The notes under the pieces: generated by a model | What the model was told of the DNA's origin: nothing | What the model saw: the letters and a program-made list of their open reading frames with translations, nothing else | Databases searched by the model: none | Position numbers and translations under genes: made by a program | In this document: in pieces, positions 8,686-17,588 of the stretch | Layout of the letters: each line of letters opens with the position of its first letter | Position numbering within the stretch: the stretch's first letter is position 1 | NCBI GenBank assembly: GCA_964435165.1 | Contig: CAYSXY010000002.1 | Location: 1 to 64,000 of the forward strand | Origin: CAYSXY01 sp964435165 | GTDB taxonomy: Bacteria; Pseudomonadota; Alphaproteobacteria; Rickettsiales; RI-342 | Length of the DNA: 64,000 nucleotides | Direction: 5' to 3'

Positions 8686-8793
8686 AAAAGCTGGACGCTG
8701 TCGCACAAGATATGGTATATAGATAATACTGATTCGCTAAAAATGTATAAATCTTGTAGCGTATGATGTGCATGTTCAATTCGGGAGAATGTA

Positions 8794-10701
8794 ATGCTGA
8801 AAGAAGAGACCAGGGAGCGCGTGAAGCACGTAACGGTAGATCGTTCGCGTGATGCTAATTTGTCTGATTTTGGGCGCGCCGTATTAGAGGATCGTTACCT
8901 GCTCGAAGGAGAGGGGTTTCAGGATATGTTTGCCCGCGTCGCATCCTATTATGGTGATGATTCAGAGCATGCGCAGCGTCTCTATACCTATATGAGTCAA
9001 CAATGGTTCACCCCTGCAACGCCTATTTTGAGCAATGGCGGTACATCACGTGGCCTGCCCATTTCCTGCTTCCTCAACGAAGCAGAGGACAGTCTTGAGG
9101 GGATCGTTGATTTATGGAATGAAAATGTCTGGCTGGCTGCCCGGGGTGGCGGCATTGGAAGTTACTGGGGTAATCTGCGTTCGATCGGCGAGCGTGTGCG
9201 CGGCAATGGAAAAACATCCGGTGTGATTCCGTTTATCCGTGTCCAGGATTCATTGACCCTGGCAATTTCACAAGGATCGTTACGGCGCGGCAGTTCTGCC
9301 GTTTACATGCCGATTGATCATCCGGAGATTGAGGAGTTTGTTGATATTCGCCGTCCGACCGGTGGCGATCACAACCGTAAGGCACCCAATATTCACCATG
9401 GCGTGACGATCACGGACGCGTTCATGGAGGCCGTTGAGAAGAACGAAGAATGGACATTGCGCAGCCCGAAAAATGGTGAGCCGATGGGGACGGTACAGGC
9501 GCGGGCATTGTGGATTAAGCTGCTCTCGGCGCGCATCGAGACCGGTGAGCCATATATGATTTTTATTGATAATGTGAACCGTTCAATTCCAGAACATCAC
9601 CAGCAATTAGGGCTTGATGTCAAAATGTCCAACCTCTGCAGTGAAATTACGCTGCCGACAGGGGAGGATCATTTGGGCAAAGAGCGCACCGCCGTGTGTT
9701 GTTTGTCTTCTCTGAATCTGGAAACCTTTTTCGAGTGGCGCAATGATCCGCAATTCATTCCGGATGTAATGCGTTTTCTTGATAATGTATTGCAGGATTT
9801 TATCGAACATGCACCACCCAGCATGGCGCGCGCCGCTTACTCCGCCTCGCGCGAGCGTAGTGTTGGGCTGGGCGTAATGGGCTTTCACTCCTTCCTGCAG
9901 GCAAACAATATTCCATTTGAGTCGGTCATGGCCAAAGTGTGGAACACCAAAATGTTCGAACATATTCGCAAACATGCGGATCATGCCTCGCGTGAATTGG
10001 CAGAAGAGCGCGGCCCCTGCCCGGACGCTGAAGAATGCGGCCTGATGGAACGATTCTCCAACAAAATGGCGATTGCGCCGACGGCGTCCATTTCCATTAT
10101 TACTAATAATTCTTCGCCTGGGATTGAGCCTTACGCGGCCAATAGCTTTACGCAAAAAACGCTGACAGGCTCATTTACCATACGCAATAAGCATTTGAAA
10201 AAGCTGCTGGCCGAAAAAGGAATGGACACCGATGATGTCTGGTCGTCCATTGCGACGAATGAAGGGTCGGTGCAGCATCTCGACTTTTTGAACGATGATG
10301 AAAAAGCGGTGTTTAAAACAGCGCAGGAGATTGATCAGCGCTGGGTTGTGGAGCATGCGGCTGACCGCACGCCATATATCTGCCAGGCGCAATCAGTCAA
10401 TTTGTTCCTGCCGGGCAATGTCCATAAACGTGATTTGCACCGAATTCACTTCGATGCCTGGAAGAAAGGGGTGAAAAGCCTGTATTACTGCCGCTCTACC
10501 TCTATTCAGCGTTCCGACAAAGTGTCGCATAAGCTCGATCCGATTCAGATGGAAATGTCGCTGATGCGCCAAAAGCGGTCGCTACCGCCAGAACTTCAAA
10601 CGCCCGCCCTGAACGGAGCCGTCGTGGCAAACGGCGCCGCTCCAACAGGTCAGCCTGCCAGCTCGTCAACCAACTATGAGGAGTGCCTGGCCTGCCAGTA
10701 A
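8794..10701 (+). CDS. nrdA: Ribonucleoside-diphosphate reductase, alpha (large) subunit
   Basis: This is the catalytic subunit of class I ribonucleotide reductase, which makes deoxyribonucleotides from NDPs. The 635 residues include the active-site set: C92 in ISCFLN, N280/C282/E284 in SNLCSEI (the thiyl radical cysteine and its partners), C303 in CCLSSLNL, and the radical-transfer tyrosines Y564-Y565 in LYYCRS. The mobile C-terminal CxxC is C631/C634 in EECLACQ. The protein starts directly with the ten-helix domain. The roughly 90-residue ATP-cone of E. coli NrdA is absent, so dATP overall-activity inhibition is not expected from this subunit. GGGAGA precedes the ATG. Regulation is indicated by the NrdR and DnaA sites upstream. 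A 61-residue gene and then nrdB follow. Confidence 0.95.
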   Translation: MLKEETRERVKHVTVDRSRDANLSDFGRAVLEDRYLLEGEGFQDMFARVASYYGDDSEHAQRLYTYMSQQWFTPATPILSNGGTSRGLPISCFLNEAEDSLEGIVDLWNENVWLAARGGGIGSYWGNLRSIGERVRGNGKTSGVIPFIRVQDSLTLAISQGSLRRGSSAVYMPIDHPEIEEFVDIRRPTGGDHNRKAPNIHHGVTITDAFMEAVEKNEEWTLRSPKNGEPMGTVQARALWIKLLSARIETGEPYMIFIDNVNRSIPEHHQQLGLDVKMSNLCSEITLPTGEDHLGKERTAVCCLSSLNLETFFEWRNDPQFIPDVMRFLDNVLQDFIEHAPPSMARAAYSASRERSVGLGVMGFHSFLQANNIPFESVMAKVWNTKMFEHIRKHADHASRELAEERGPCPDAEECGLMERFSNKMAIAPTASISIITNNSSPGIEPYAANSFTQKTLTGSFTIRNKHLKKLLAEKGMDTDDVWSSIATNEGSVQHLDFLNDDEKAVFKTAQEIDQRWVVEHAADRTPYICQAQSVNLFLPGNVHKRDLHRIHFDAWKKGVKSLYYCRSTSIQRSDKVSHKLDPIQMEMSLMRQKRSLPPELQTPALNGAVVANGAAPTGQPASSSTNYEECLACQ

Positions 10702-10831
10702 GCGCTAAAGCCCGTGAGTCTGCGTTTGCGGCGGCGTTGTTCTGCCCTTGAGGCAGGATGTGTTACAGCGATGTAACCGGCTTGAATGTTCGGCCCGCAT
10801 CGTGCGTGAATCACCAAGGGAGGAGGTGTGT

Positions 10832-11017
10832 ATGCCAGCGCAACCACAATTCGGTCTGTCTGATTTGGTACGTAACAAGCAAAATCGGTTGCTAACCATT
10901 GATAATATCGATGCTGAAGGAAAGGTATATGTCAAAGAGGAGCAATCAGCGTATTTGCCATACGAACTGGAACCGGTAGACCCAACCAATGTGATTCGAT
11001 TTAAGCCTCGTTATTAG
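10832..11017 (+). CDS. Small conserved-looking protein between nrdA and nrdB, 61 aa
   Basis: I do not recognise this protein. It is a soluble 61-residue product with alternating short strands (LLTIDNIDAEGKVYV) and a C-terminal PTNVIRFKPRY. The reading frame extends upstream to 10748, but AGGAGG at 10821-10826 places the start at the ATG at 10832. It lies 130 bases after nrdA and directly before a strong terminator, so it ends the nrdA transcript. Its position suggests coexpression with the reductase under NrdR control. A regulatory or assembly role would be a guess. Confidence 0.65.
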   Translation: MPAQPQFGLSDLVRNKQNRLLTIDNIDAEGKVYVKEEQSAYLPYELEPVDPTNVIRFKPRY

Positions 11018-11044
11018 ACAGTTTCTGCCACAACACTCATATTT

Positions 11045-11073
11045 CAGGGCAATCCGCAGATTGCCCTGTTTTT
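11045..11073 (+). terminator. Rho-independent terminator between the nrdA unit and nrdB
   Basis: A perfect 10-bp stem (CAGGGCAATC / GATTGCCCTG) with loop CGCA is followed by five T residues. It closes the nrdA plus small-protein unit. nrdB therefore needs read-through or a promoter in the 90 bases that follow. Confidence 0.9.
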
Positions 11074-11163
11074 GTCGGCAAGATTGACCTTGCCATCCAC
11101 ATGAACATCCGACATTGTCATGATAATGCCGGATAAGATGCATCTTAGAAAACGGAGATGATT

Positions 11164-12123
11164 ATGCCATTGCTCGACGCCAAGCCGATTTACAAGCCAT
11201 TTGAATATCCCTGGGCCTATGATGCATGGCTGACGCAACAACGCATCCACTGGTTGCCGGAAGAAGTGCCGCTGGCCGATGATGTGAAGGACTGGAAGCA
11301 TAATCTGACAGCGGGAGAAAAGCACCTGCTGACCCAGATTTTTCGTTTCTTTACCCAGGCGGATATTGAAGTGAACAATTGCTACATGAAGCACTATTCG
11401 CAGGTCTTCCAGCCCACGGAAGTGCAGATGATGCTCTCAGCATTTTCCAACATGGAAACCATTCATATTGCCGCTTACTCCCACCTGCTTGACACAATCG
11501 GCATGCCGGAATCGGAATATACTGCCTTCATGAAATACAAGGAGATGAAGGATAAATATGATTATATGCATCAATTCAGGACCGATACGCCGACCGGTAT
11601 TGCCAAAACACTGGCAGCATTCGGAGCATTTACGGAAGGCGTGCAGTTATTTGCCTCTTTCGCCATTTTAATGAACTTTCAGCGCTTTGGCAAAATGAAA
11701 GGCATGGGGCAGATTGTTGCCTGGAGTGCGCGTGATGAAACATTGCACAGCGCCTCGATTATCCGCCTGTTCCGTGCTTTTATTCAAGAGCATGAATCCG
11801 TGATGAACGAGGAATTTAAGCGCGATATTTACGTGATTTGCTCGACCATCGTCGATCTGGAAGATTCATTCATTGATCTGGCATTTGGCTTGGGTGGTGT
11901 ACAAGGGTTGGAATCGGAAGAGGTCAAGCGCTATATTCGCTTTGTCGCGGATCGTCGGCTGATGCAGCTTGGCTTCCAGCCACTGTTTCATATTGAAAAA
12001 AATCCATTGCCCTGGATGGATGAAATCCTGAATGGTGTGGAACACACCAACTTCTTCGAAAACCGTGTGACGGAATATTCCAAGGCGGCTACTCAGGGTA
12101 CATGGGAAGAAGCGTTTGATTAA
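11164..12123 (+). CDS. nrdB: Ribonucleoside-diphosphate reductase, beta (small) subunit
   Basis: This 319-residue protein is the radical-generating subunit that pairs with NrdA. The di-iron ligands are all present with the E. coli spacing: D67, E98, H101, E158, E192 and H195. The radical tyrosine is Y105 in METIHIAAYSHLL. It is therefore a canonical tyrosyl-radical class Ia protein and not a tyrosine-less variant. No ATP-cone is fused at the N terminus. An ATG at 11158 directly abuts the GGAG. The ATG at 11164 has a normal spacing of six and gives MPLLDAKPIY, so it is preferred. I see no NrdR box immediately upstream. Confidence 0.95.
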   Translation: MPLLDAKPIYKPFEYPWAYDAWLTQQRIHWLPEEVPLADDVKDWKHNLTAGEKHLLTQIFRFFTQADIEVNNCYMKHYSQVFQPTEVQMMLSAFSNMETIHIAAYSHLLDTIGMPESEYTAFMKYKEMKDKYDYMHQFRTDTPTGIAKTLAAFGAFTEGVQLFASFAILMNFQRFGKMKGMGQIVAWSARDETLHSASIIRLFRAFIQEHESVMNEEFKRDIYVICSTIVDLEDSFIDLAFGLGGVQGLESEEVKRYIRFVADRRLMQLGFQPLFHIEKNPLPWMDEILNGVEHTNFFENRVTEYSKAATQGTWEEAFD

Positions 12124-12148
12124 TTGTTGCTGATAGCGAGGGCGATTA

Positions 12149-12180
12149 TAATGGCTGTCCGATTCATCGGGCAGCCATTA
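12149..12180 (+). terminator. Stem-loop after nrdB
   Basis: TAATGGCTG pairs with CAGCCATTA. The stem extends through T-G, C-G, C-G, G-C and A-T pairs to a four-base loop, about 14 pairs in all. No T tract follows, so it may be a transcript-end stabiliser or a non-canonical terminator. The rest of the 314-base gap to 12437 shows no gene. Confidence 0.5.
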
Positions 12181-12437
12181 GCTTGTTAGTATGATAACCA
12201 GGTCATTCAATGATAGGTTGAATAATTGCGATTGCAGCCAATATAGATACAAATGTGCTGGGAACAGCAGTTTTTCTGATGTCTGTCATAAAACCATCAT
12301 ACTTTCGCGCTACATCACAGGCGGAAAATGCCGTATCATGCACAACTTGCCTGTTAGCTTATCCTTACGATGCGTTAATTGATCGCGTTTAGGATAATAG
12401 GCTGAAGCAAGAAGTGCATAAAAAAGAAAATAGCACA

Positions 12438-13763
12438 ATGCCTGAACAGACAGACAAAGAACAGATCAACATACTGGTGATAGGCGTCGGTAATGTTGGC
12501 AGTCACACGGCGAGAGAGCTGGCTGCCTGGCGCGATAGGTTGGGTGTGGAGGCAGAGATTACCCTTATTAACCGGCATCATGGAAAAGCGGCAGGGGTAG
12601 CAAATGATATTAATGTAAGTCGAAGCTTATGGGGGGCAACGGCAGTCAAAACAGTACCAATTTGGCAGCCAGGCGCAGCCGGTAGTGATCACTATGTGAT
12701 GGATGAGGCGCAGCTAAAAATATTATTGGATAATCATGATATAGTAGTGCTTGCGCATGGTTTGAATACGCGAACTGCAGGAGTCAAGGATCGTCAGGGA
12801 TTAGCAGAAGCCAATTATCCGATGATGGAAGAACTGGCGAAGCTGGCGGTGGATTCTCCGGCCACCTTTCTGGTGGCAACCAACCCTTGCGATGATATGA
12901 CCCGGGCATTTTATCAGGAATGGGTAGAAGCAGTTGAGCGTGAGGGAAGCGATATAGACGATTTGTCGCATCGCGTAGTTGGGATTGGCACGAACCTTGA
13001 TGCTATTCGTCTGCAATTCTTCCTTGGTCAGCTTTTTCAGTGCCATCCGGATGAGGTGCAGGTCGGGATGATCGGGCTGCATTCGCAGCATGAAATGATT
13101 GGCATACCGGATATGGTGTTCATAAAAGGAGAGCCGCTGCGCGAGGCCATCCACACACTCGATCTCGGCCCGTGGGACGTACGTGACGGTCACGTGATCA
13201 GCGATCACCCGCTCATTCAGGGTGATGTGTACTATCAGACAGCACTGAAACATGCACACACCATTGCCACGGACTACCGACTCTCAGACGATGAAGCATT
13301 ATATAATACGAAAGAAACACTGGTGAGTGCTGCTTTTGAGAAAGCAAGGCAAGAGGGCATGAAAGCGATTACTCTGATGGGGCAGGCGGCGGGGTCATCC
13401 ACAGCTCATGCAATCGTCGATATGGTGGATGTGCTGGCACGCGGCCGCGAGGAAAAAATCGTCTATGGCACCACGATCGTGCCGGAATCCTGGCAAGACA
13501 TGCTTGAACTCGATAATGCGCACGGGCTGATGGCTGGCTTGCCATTGGTGGTGAGCCCTAATGGCGGGTTTCGTGCGCTGTATCCTCAGGAAATGCTGGG
13601 TGAGTCAGCTAGCACGGGTATACACCGTGTAACCCATCAGGCAATTTCACGGATTTTTGAGGAAGCTGCTAAACGCCAGGCTGACTTGCTCTCCTGCATG
13701 GATGGTGAAGATGGCCGACCGGAAAAATGTTCCGGTCATAGCCACAATGCGACAGTTGCTTAG
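12438..13763 (+). CDS. Atypical malate/lactate dehydrogenase-like protein
   Basis: The 441-residue product has the LDH/MDH fold in order. It has a dinucleotide-binding loop ILVIGVGNVGSHTA near the N terminus, VATNPCDD (the NP motif) and the substrate-site segment RVVGIGTNLDAIRL, with Asp and Arg where D168/R171 of LDH fall. GLHSQHEMIG supplies the catalytic-type histidine. Against the family norm (about 310-330 residues) it is long. It has an insertion in the first half and a His/Cys-containing C-terminal tail (SCMDGEDGRPEKCSGHSH) that could bind a metal. The substrate cannot be assigned. A GTG at 12414 would add eight residues; neither start has a clear ribosome binding site. It is convergent with the metH C-half. 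Confidence 0.7.
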   Translation: MPEQTDKEQINILVIGVGNVGSHTARELAAWRDRLGVEAEITLINRHHGKAAGVANDINVSRSLWGATAVKTVPIWQPGAAGSDHYVMDEAQLKILLDNHDIVVLAHGLNTRTAGVKDRQGLAEANYPMMEELAKLAVDSPATFLVATNPCDDMTRAFYQEWVEAVEREGSDIDDLSHRVVGIGTNLDAIRLQFFLGQLFQCHPDEVQVGMIGLHSQHEMIGIPDMVFIKGEPLREAIHTLDLGPWDVRDGHVISDHPLIQGDVYYQTALKHAHTIATDYRLSDDEALYNTKETLVSAAFEKARQEGMKAITLMGQAAGSSTAHAIVDMVDVLARGREEKIVYGTTIVPESWQDMLELDNAHGLMAGLPLVVSPNGGFRALYPQEMLGESASTGIHRVTHQAISRIFEEAAKRQADLLSCMDGEDGRPEKCSGHSHNATVA

Positions 13764-13793
13764 CCGTGATTGACATCGGGCAATAAAGTAGCA

Positions 13794-15548
13794 CTAAATA
13801 TTAAAATACTTCGCTTGCGGATGGTGAACAACGATTGCAGAGGTCGATTGCTCTGGGTGCAGCTGGAACTCATCAGACAACTCCACGCCAATGCGCTCGG
13901 CGCCAAGCAGGCTGAGCAGCAATTCCTGATCTTCTAATTTCGGGCAGGCAGGATAGCCAAAACTATAGCGAGAGCCGCGATAACCTTGCTTGAGCAATTC
14001 TTTCATCTCCCGTGCATCCTCATTACCATAGCCAAGTTCTGCCCGAATGCGCTTATGGATATATTCGGCCATCGCTTCCGCCACTTCCACTCCCAGCCCA
14101 TGCAAGTAGAGGTAGTCCTGATAGCGGTCACCGGCAAACCATTCACGGGCGGTGTCGGCCACCTTTTGTCCGGCGGTCACCACCTGCAGGCCAATCACAT
14201 CACGTTCGCCGCTTGAGGCGTCACGGAAAAAGTCAGCAATACAAATGCCTCCCTGTTTATCCTGACGTGGTAGCTGAAAGCGGCCGAGTTCTTTATTGTT
14301 ATCCTGAATATCGAAAATAATCAGATCATTACCGTCTGCATTGCAAGGGAAATAACCATAGGCTGCTTTTGGATGTAGGATGTCATCTTTTTCGCATTCT
14401 TCCAAAAGGCGCGTTAAAATGGGACGGACTTCCTGGTCGATCCATTTCCAGTAATCTGTCAGGCTCTTACCGGCCTTTTTGAACCCCCAATGGAAGGTAA
14501 AAAGCATTTGATCGTTGAGAAAAGGTAAGACGGCTTTGGGTGTCACTTTGTCGATAACTTTTGAGCCCCAAAATGGGGGTTCTGGCACGACAGCCTCTTT
14601 TGCCAGCTCAGCGCGTTTAAGGCGAATTTCTTCGACTTCCACAGGCCGTAATTCCGCGGTGATCTCGCCCTCCTTATAGACACCGCCGCGTTCTTTTTTT
14701 CGGCTGTGTTTACGCTTGCTACGCTTTTCTTTGATTTCAACCAGATACTCATCAAAACTGCCTTCGGCGATACGATTCATTAGCTCAAGTCCGGCAAATG
14801 CGTCCTGCGCGTAGGCAACGCGCTTGGCTCCATAGGCTTCCACACAGTCCTCTTCTACATAGGCGCGCGTTAAGGCGGCGCCGCCAAGCAAAACGGGTAT
14901 ATCAAGCCCGGCCCGAGTCATTTCTTCGAGGTTTTCTCGCATGATGACGGTGGATTTTACCAGCAGACCGCTCATGCCGACAGCGTCGGGTTGATGCTCG
15001 TCCACGGCTTGCATAATGGTGGCAATGGGCTGTTTGATACCCAGATTAAGCACTTTGTAACCATTATTGGTCAGGATAATATCGACAAGATTTTTACCGA
15101 TATCATGTACATCACCTTTCACCGTAGCCAGGACGATGATCCCTTTCTCCTGACCCTCAACCTTCTCCATATGCGGTTCAAGATGAGCCACGGCTTTTTT
15201 CATGGTCTCCGCTGATTGCAACACAAAAGGCAACTGCATTTTACCAGCGCCAAATAGCTCCCCTACCACCTTCATCCCGTCCAGAAGGAAGGTGTTGATA
15301 ATGGTGAGTGGATCATGTGCCTTCAAGGCTTCGTCCAGCTCGTCTTCCAATCCTTTTTTATCACCATCAATGATGCGGTCTTTAAGGCGCTCTTCCACCG
15401 TTTCTGCGCGTTTTTTTTCTTTTTTTGCTTCGCCGCTACGCCCTTCAAATAAAGCGATAAAATATTGCAGCGGATCATACGGATCATCATCCGTGCCAGA
15501 AGGCCTGGGCGGATATGAAGGAGGGGATTCGGAGGTCTTGTTGCTCAT
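13794..15548 (-). CDS. metH: Methionine synthase, cobalamin-binding and reactivation half
   Basis: This 584-residue protein supplies the modules missing from the gene at 2686-4527. The helical cap is at about 85-135. The Rossmann cobalamin domain follows with GDVHDIGKN near residue 144 (its His is the lower axial ligand) and the LLVKSTVIMRENLEEM segment. From about 255 comes the SAM-binding reactivation domain with SRYSFGYPACPKLEDQ and a C-terminal HPEQSTSAIVVHHPQAKYF. About 80 charged, proline-rich residues precede the cap, and a very basic linker (KEKRSKRKHSRKKERGG) joins the two modules. Both are unusual. An in-frame ATG at 15644 is possible; 15548 has GGAA upstream. A pair of NrdR-like boxes lies upstream at 15700-15746. 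Confidence 0.92.
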   Translation of the reverse strand: MSNKTSESPPSYPPRPSGTDDDPYDPLQYFIALFEGRSGEAKKEKKRAETVEERLKDRIIDGDKKGLEDELDEALKAHDPLTIINTFLLDGMKVVGELFGAGKMQLPFVLQSAETMKKAVAHLEPHMEKVEGQEKGIIVLATVKGDVHDIGKNLVDIILTNNGYKVLNLGIKQPIATIMQAVDEHQPDAVGMSGLLVKSTVIMRENLEEMTRAGLDIPVLLGGAALTRAYVEEDCVEAYGAKRVAYAQDAFAGLELMNRIAEGSFDEYLVEIKEKRSKRKHSRKKERGGVYKEGEITAELRPVEVEEIRLKRAELAKEAVVPEPPFWGSKVIDKVTPKAVLPFLNDQMLFTFHWGFKKAGKSLTDYWKWIDQEVRPILTRLLEECEKDDILHPKAAYGYFPCNADGNDLIIFDIQDNNKELGRFQLPRQDKQGGICIADFFRDASSGERDVIGLQVVTAGQKVADTAREWFAGDRYQDYLYLHGLGVEVAEAMAEYIHKRIRAELGYGNEDAREMKELLKQGYRGSRYSFGYPACPKLEDQELLLSLLGAERIGVELSDEFQLHPEQSTSAIVVHHPQAKYFNI

Positions 15549-15699
15549 GGTTCCATCATATGGTGACAAATCAAACACGGCTGACACGCCGGGAATACGG
15601 CAATCATCGGCATTTCTAGCATATCTCTGGCTTGACGCCAGCATATGTGTCCGTGCCGTGGTTATGACAATTCTATATTGACGGTATCAGACCATTAAA

Positions 15700-15746
15700 G
15701 ACCCATATATAGATTGGCAAGCAGGAAAAAATACCATATATAGTTT
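15700..15746. promoter_or_regulatory. Pair of NrdR-like boxes in a divergent intergenic region
   Basis: Two near-identical palindromic sites share the core CCATATATAG at 15703-15712 and 15734-15743. The starts are 31 bases apart, which puts them on the same face of the helix. The core differs from the NrdR consensus CTATATATAG (exact upstream of nrdA in this window) only at its second base. They lie between the metH C-half (leftward) and the 97-residue gene (rightward), so either could be the target. Confidence 0.6.
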
Positions 15747-15843
15747 TTTAAGGCGGCACTATCTTTTGGTTAACAATTTAGCATTTGTTAACTGGCTTGG
15801 CGTTATATTAGTTAACGCATCACATTGACGATCGGGGGAAATA

Positions 15844-16137
15844 ATGACAGGAATATACGGCGCAATCTCTGCGTATAAAAGTGCTCCCTTAGCCCAGCAA
15901 GCATCAAAACAAAATAGTGCTGGGGGCCAAAATAACACAGCGAATACCGTGTCCATCACGGATCAGGATGCGAATGCAACAGCGCAAGACAAGGCACCCA
16001 ATTCAGCCAGCGCAGCGACGACCTATAATTACCGTGAAGCGGTGCAAGCGATCAACGAAGAGAACGGCACACAGCTTGATGTTGATGTGGAGCGGCGTGC
16101 ACAAGGGGCGCAAACCGTACTGGATATTCTGGTTTGA
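15844..16137 (+). CDS. Hypothetical protein, 97 aa
   Basis: I do not recognise this gene. The first 60 residues are low in complexity and rich in Ala, Gln, Asn and Ser, as in a disordered segment. The last 35 (from TTYNYREAVQAINEENG to AQTVLDILV) look like a compact helical unit. There is no signal peptide or membrane segment. GGGGGAA precedes the ATG. The architecture recalls small flagellar or anti-sigma proteins with a disordered half, but I found no specific motif. The NrdR-like pair is about 100 bases upstream. Confidence 0.6.
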   Translation: MTGIYGAISAYKSAPLAQQASKQNSAGGQNNTANTVSITDQDANATAQDKAPNSASAATTYNYREAVQAINEENGTQLDVDVERRAQGAQTVLDILV

Positions 16138-16270
16138 CTGTCATCTAACACACGATTCCACTTTAAATCACGAAAATCTATTCTCTATTATTTAAAAAAT
16201 CCTCGCATTCTCAGGGTTTTGCCGCTATTTCATGCTCTTTTTCCAATTCGGGCAATAAAGAGCAACCGTT

Positions 16271-17515
16271 GTGGCCGTGATTGTACAAAAATTTGGGGGA
16301 ACCTCTGTCGGGGATATCGAGCGTATCCGCCACGTGGCAACCCTGGTAAAAAAAGAGGTGGATAAAGGCCATCAGGTGGCCGTTGTCGTGTCCGCGATGG
16401 CGGGTCAGACCAATCAGCTGGTAGGTTGGGCAACCGAGGTTAATACGCTGCAAACCAAAGACGCGCTCGAAGAATATGATGCGGTGGTGGCCACCGGTGA
16501 ACAGGTCACCAGTGGCTTGCTGGCATTGACATTGCAACAGATGGGCGTATCCGCACGGAGCTGGCATGGCTGGCAGATTCCGTTCCGCACAGATAAGGCA
16601 CATTCACGGGCACGTATCGACCATATTGATGGTGAAACGCTGCGAAAGGCGATGGCGCATGATGTCGCCGTCATTGCGGGATTCCAGGGCATCAGCCCGG
16701 AGGGACGCATCACCACGCTGGGTCGGGGTGGTTCGGATACAACGGCAGTAGCCGTGGCGGCGGCCATTGGTGCGGATCACTGCGATATTTATACGGATGT
16801 AGATGGTGTCTATACGTCAGACCCGAGAATTGTCACCAAAGCCCGAAAACTTCACAAAGTAGCCTATGAAGAAATGCTGGAAATGTCGTCGCTGGGGGCC
16901 AAAGTGTTGCAGGTGCGCTCGGTGGAGATGGCGATGAAACACGCGGTGCGTGTGCAGGTGCGGTCAACCTTTGATGATGTGCCGGGCACGTGGCTGGTCG
17001 ATGAGGAGGAAGTGATGGAACGACGGATTATTACCGGAATTACCTACAGCCGAGATGAGGCGCGGGTGACTCTGATCAAGGTGCCGAACCGTCCGGGCAT
17101 GGCGGCCGGTGTGTTCGGTCCACTGGCGGATGCCGAAATCAATGTTGATATGATTATTCAAAATCTCAGTGAAGACGGTCAGGAAACGGACATGACCTTT
17201 ACGGTCGGCAAGTCGGATTTAGATCGTGCCAAAGAGATTCTTGAGAGCAATCAACCGAAGCTTGGGTACAAAAAACTGGTGGCAGATGGAAATGTTGCCA
17301 AAATTTCAGTCATTGGCGTGGGGATGAAGAGCCATGCAGGCGTGGCGCAGCAGATGTTCCGTACCCTGTCCGAAAAAGGAGTCAATATCCTCGCCATTTC
17401 AACATCGGAAATTAAAATCAGCACCCTGATTGAAGAGGCCTATGCAGAACTGGCCTTACGGGCATTGCATACGGCCTATGGTCTGGATGCCGTTGAGGAA
17501 GACCCTCGAAGCTGA
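16271..17515 (+). CDS. lysC: Aspartate kinase
   Basis: This enzyme phosphorylates aspartate, the first step to lysine, threonine and methionine. The 414-residue protein has the kinase domain first (VQKFGGTSVGDIERI, then GFQGISPEGRITTLGRGGSDTTA near residues 137-159). Two C-terminal ACT domains follow (VTLIKVPNRPGMAAGVFGPL and ISVIGVGMKSHAGVAQQMF), the usual site of lysine/threonine feedback. The GTG at 16271 gives VAVIVQKFGG, which aligns with the family start, although the ribosome binding site is weak. It links chemically to the metH halves in the same window, but their regulation is not obviously shared. Confidence 0.95.
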   Translation: MAVIVQKFGGTSVGDIERIRHVATLVKKEVDKGHQVAVVVSAMAGQTNQLVGWATEVNTLQTKDALEEYDAVVATGEQVTSGLLALTLQQMGVSARSWHGWQIPFRTDKAHSRARIDHIDGETLRKAMAHDVAVIAGFQGISPEGRITTLGRGGSDTTAVAVAAAIGADHCDIYTDVDGVYTSDPRIVTKARKLHKVAYEEMLEMSSLGAKVLQVRSVEMAMKHAVRVQVRSTFDDVPGTWLVDEEEVMERRIITGITYSRDEARVTLIKVPNRPGMAAGVFGPLADAEINVDMIIQNLSEDGQETDMTFTVGKSDLDRAKEILESNQPKLGYKKLVADGNVAKISVIGVGMKSHAGVAQQMFRTLSEKGVNILAISTSEIKISTLIEEAYAELALRALHTAYGLDAVEEDPRS

Positions 17516-17588
17516 CCACGTCGATCACCTCGCCGAATGATACCCATGATAAATAACGGGGTAGTAAAGCTCAGCGCGTTGCATCTTG

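Noticed and set aside
12191..12382. Possible 63-residue gene after nrdB
   Set aside because: No ribosome binding site, Cys/Arg-rich random-looking translation, and it lies in an otherwise non-coding AT-rich gap.
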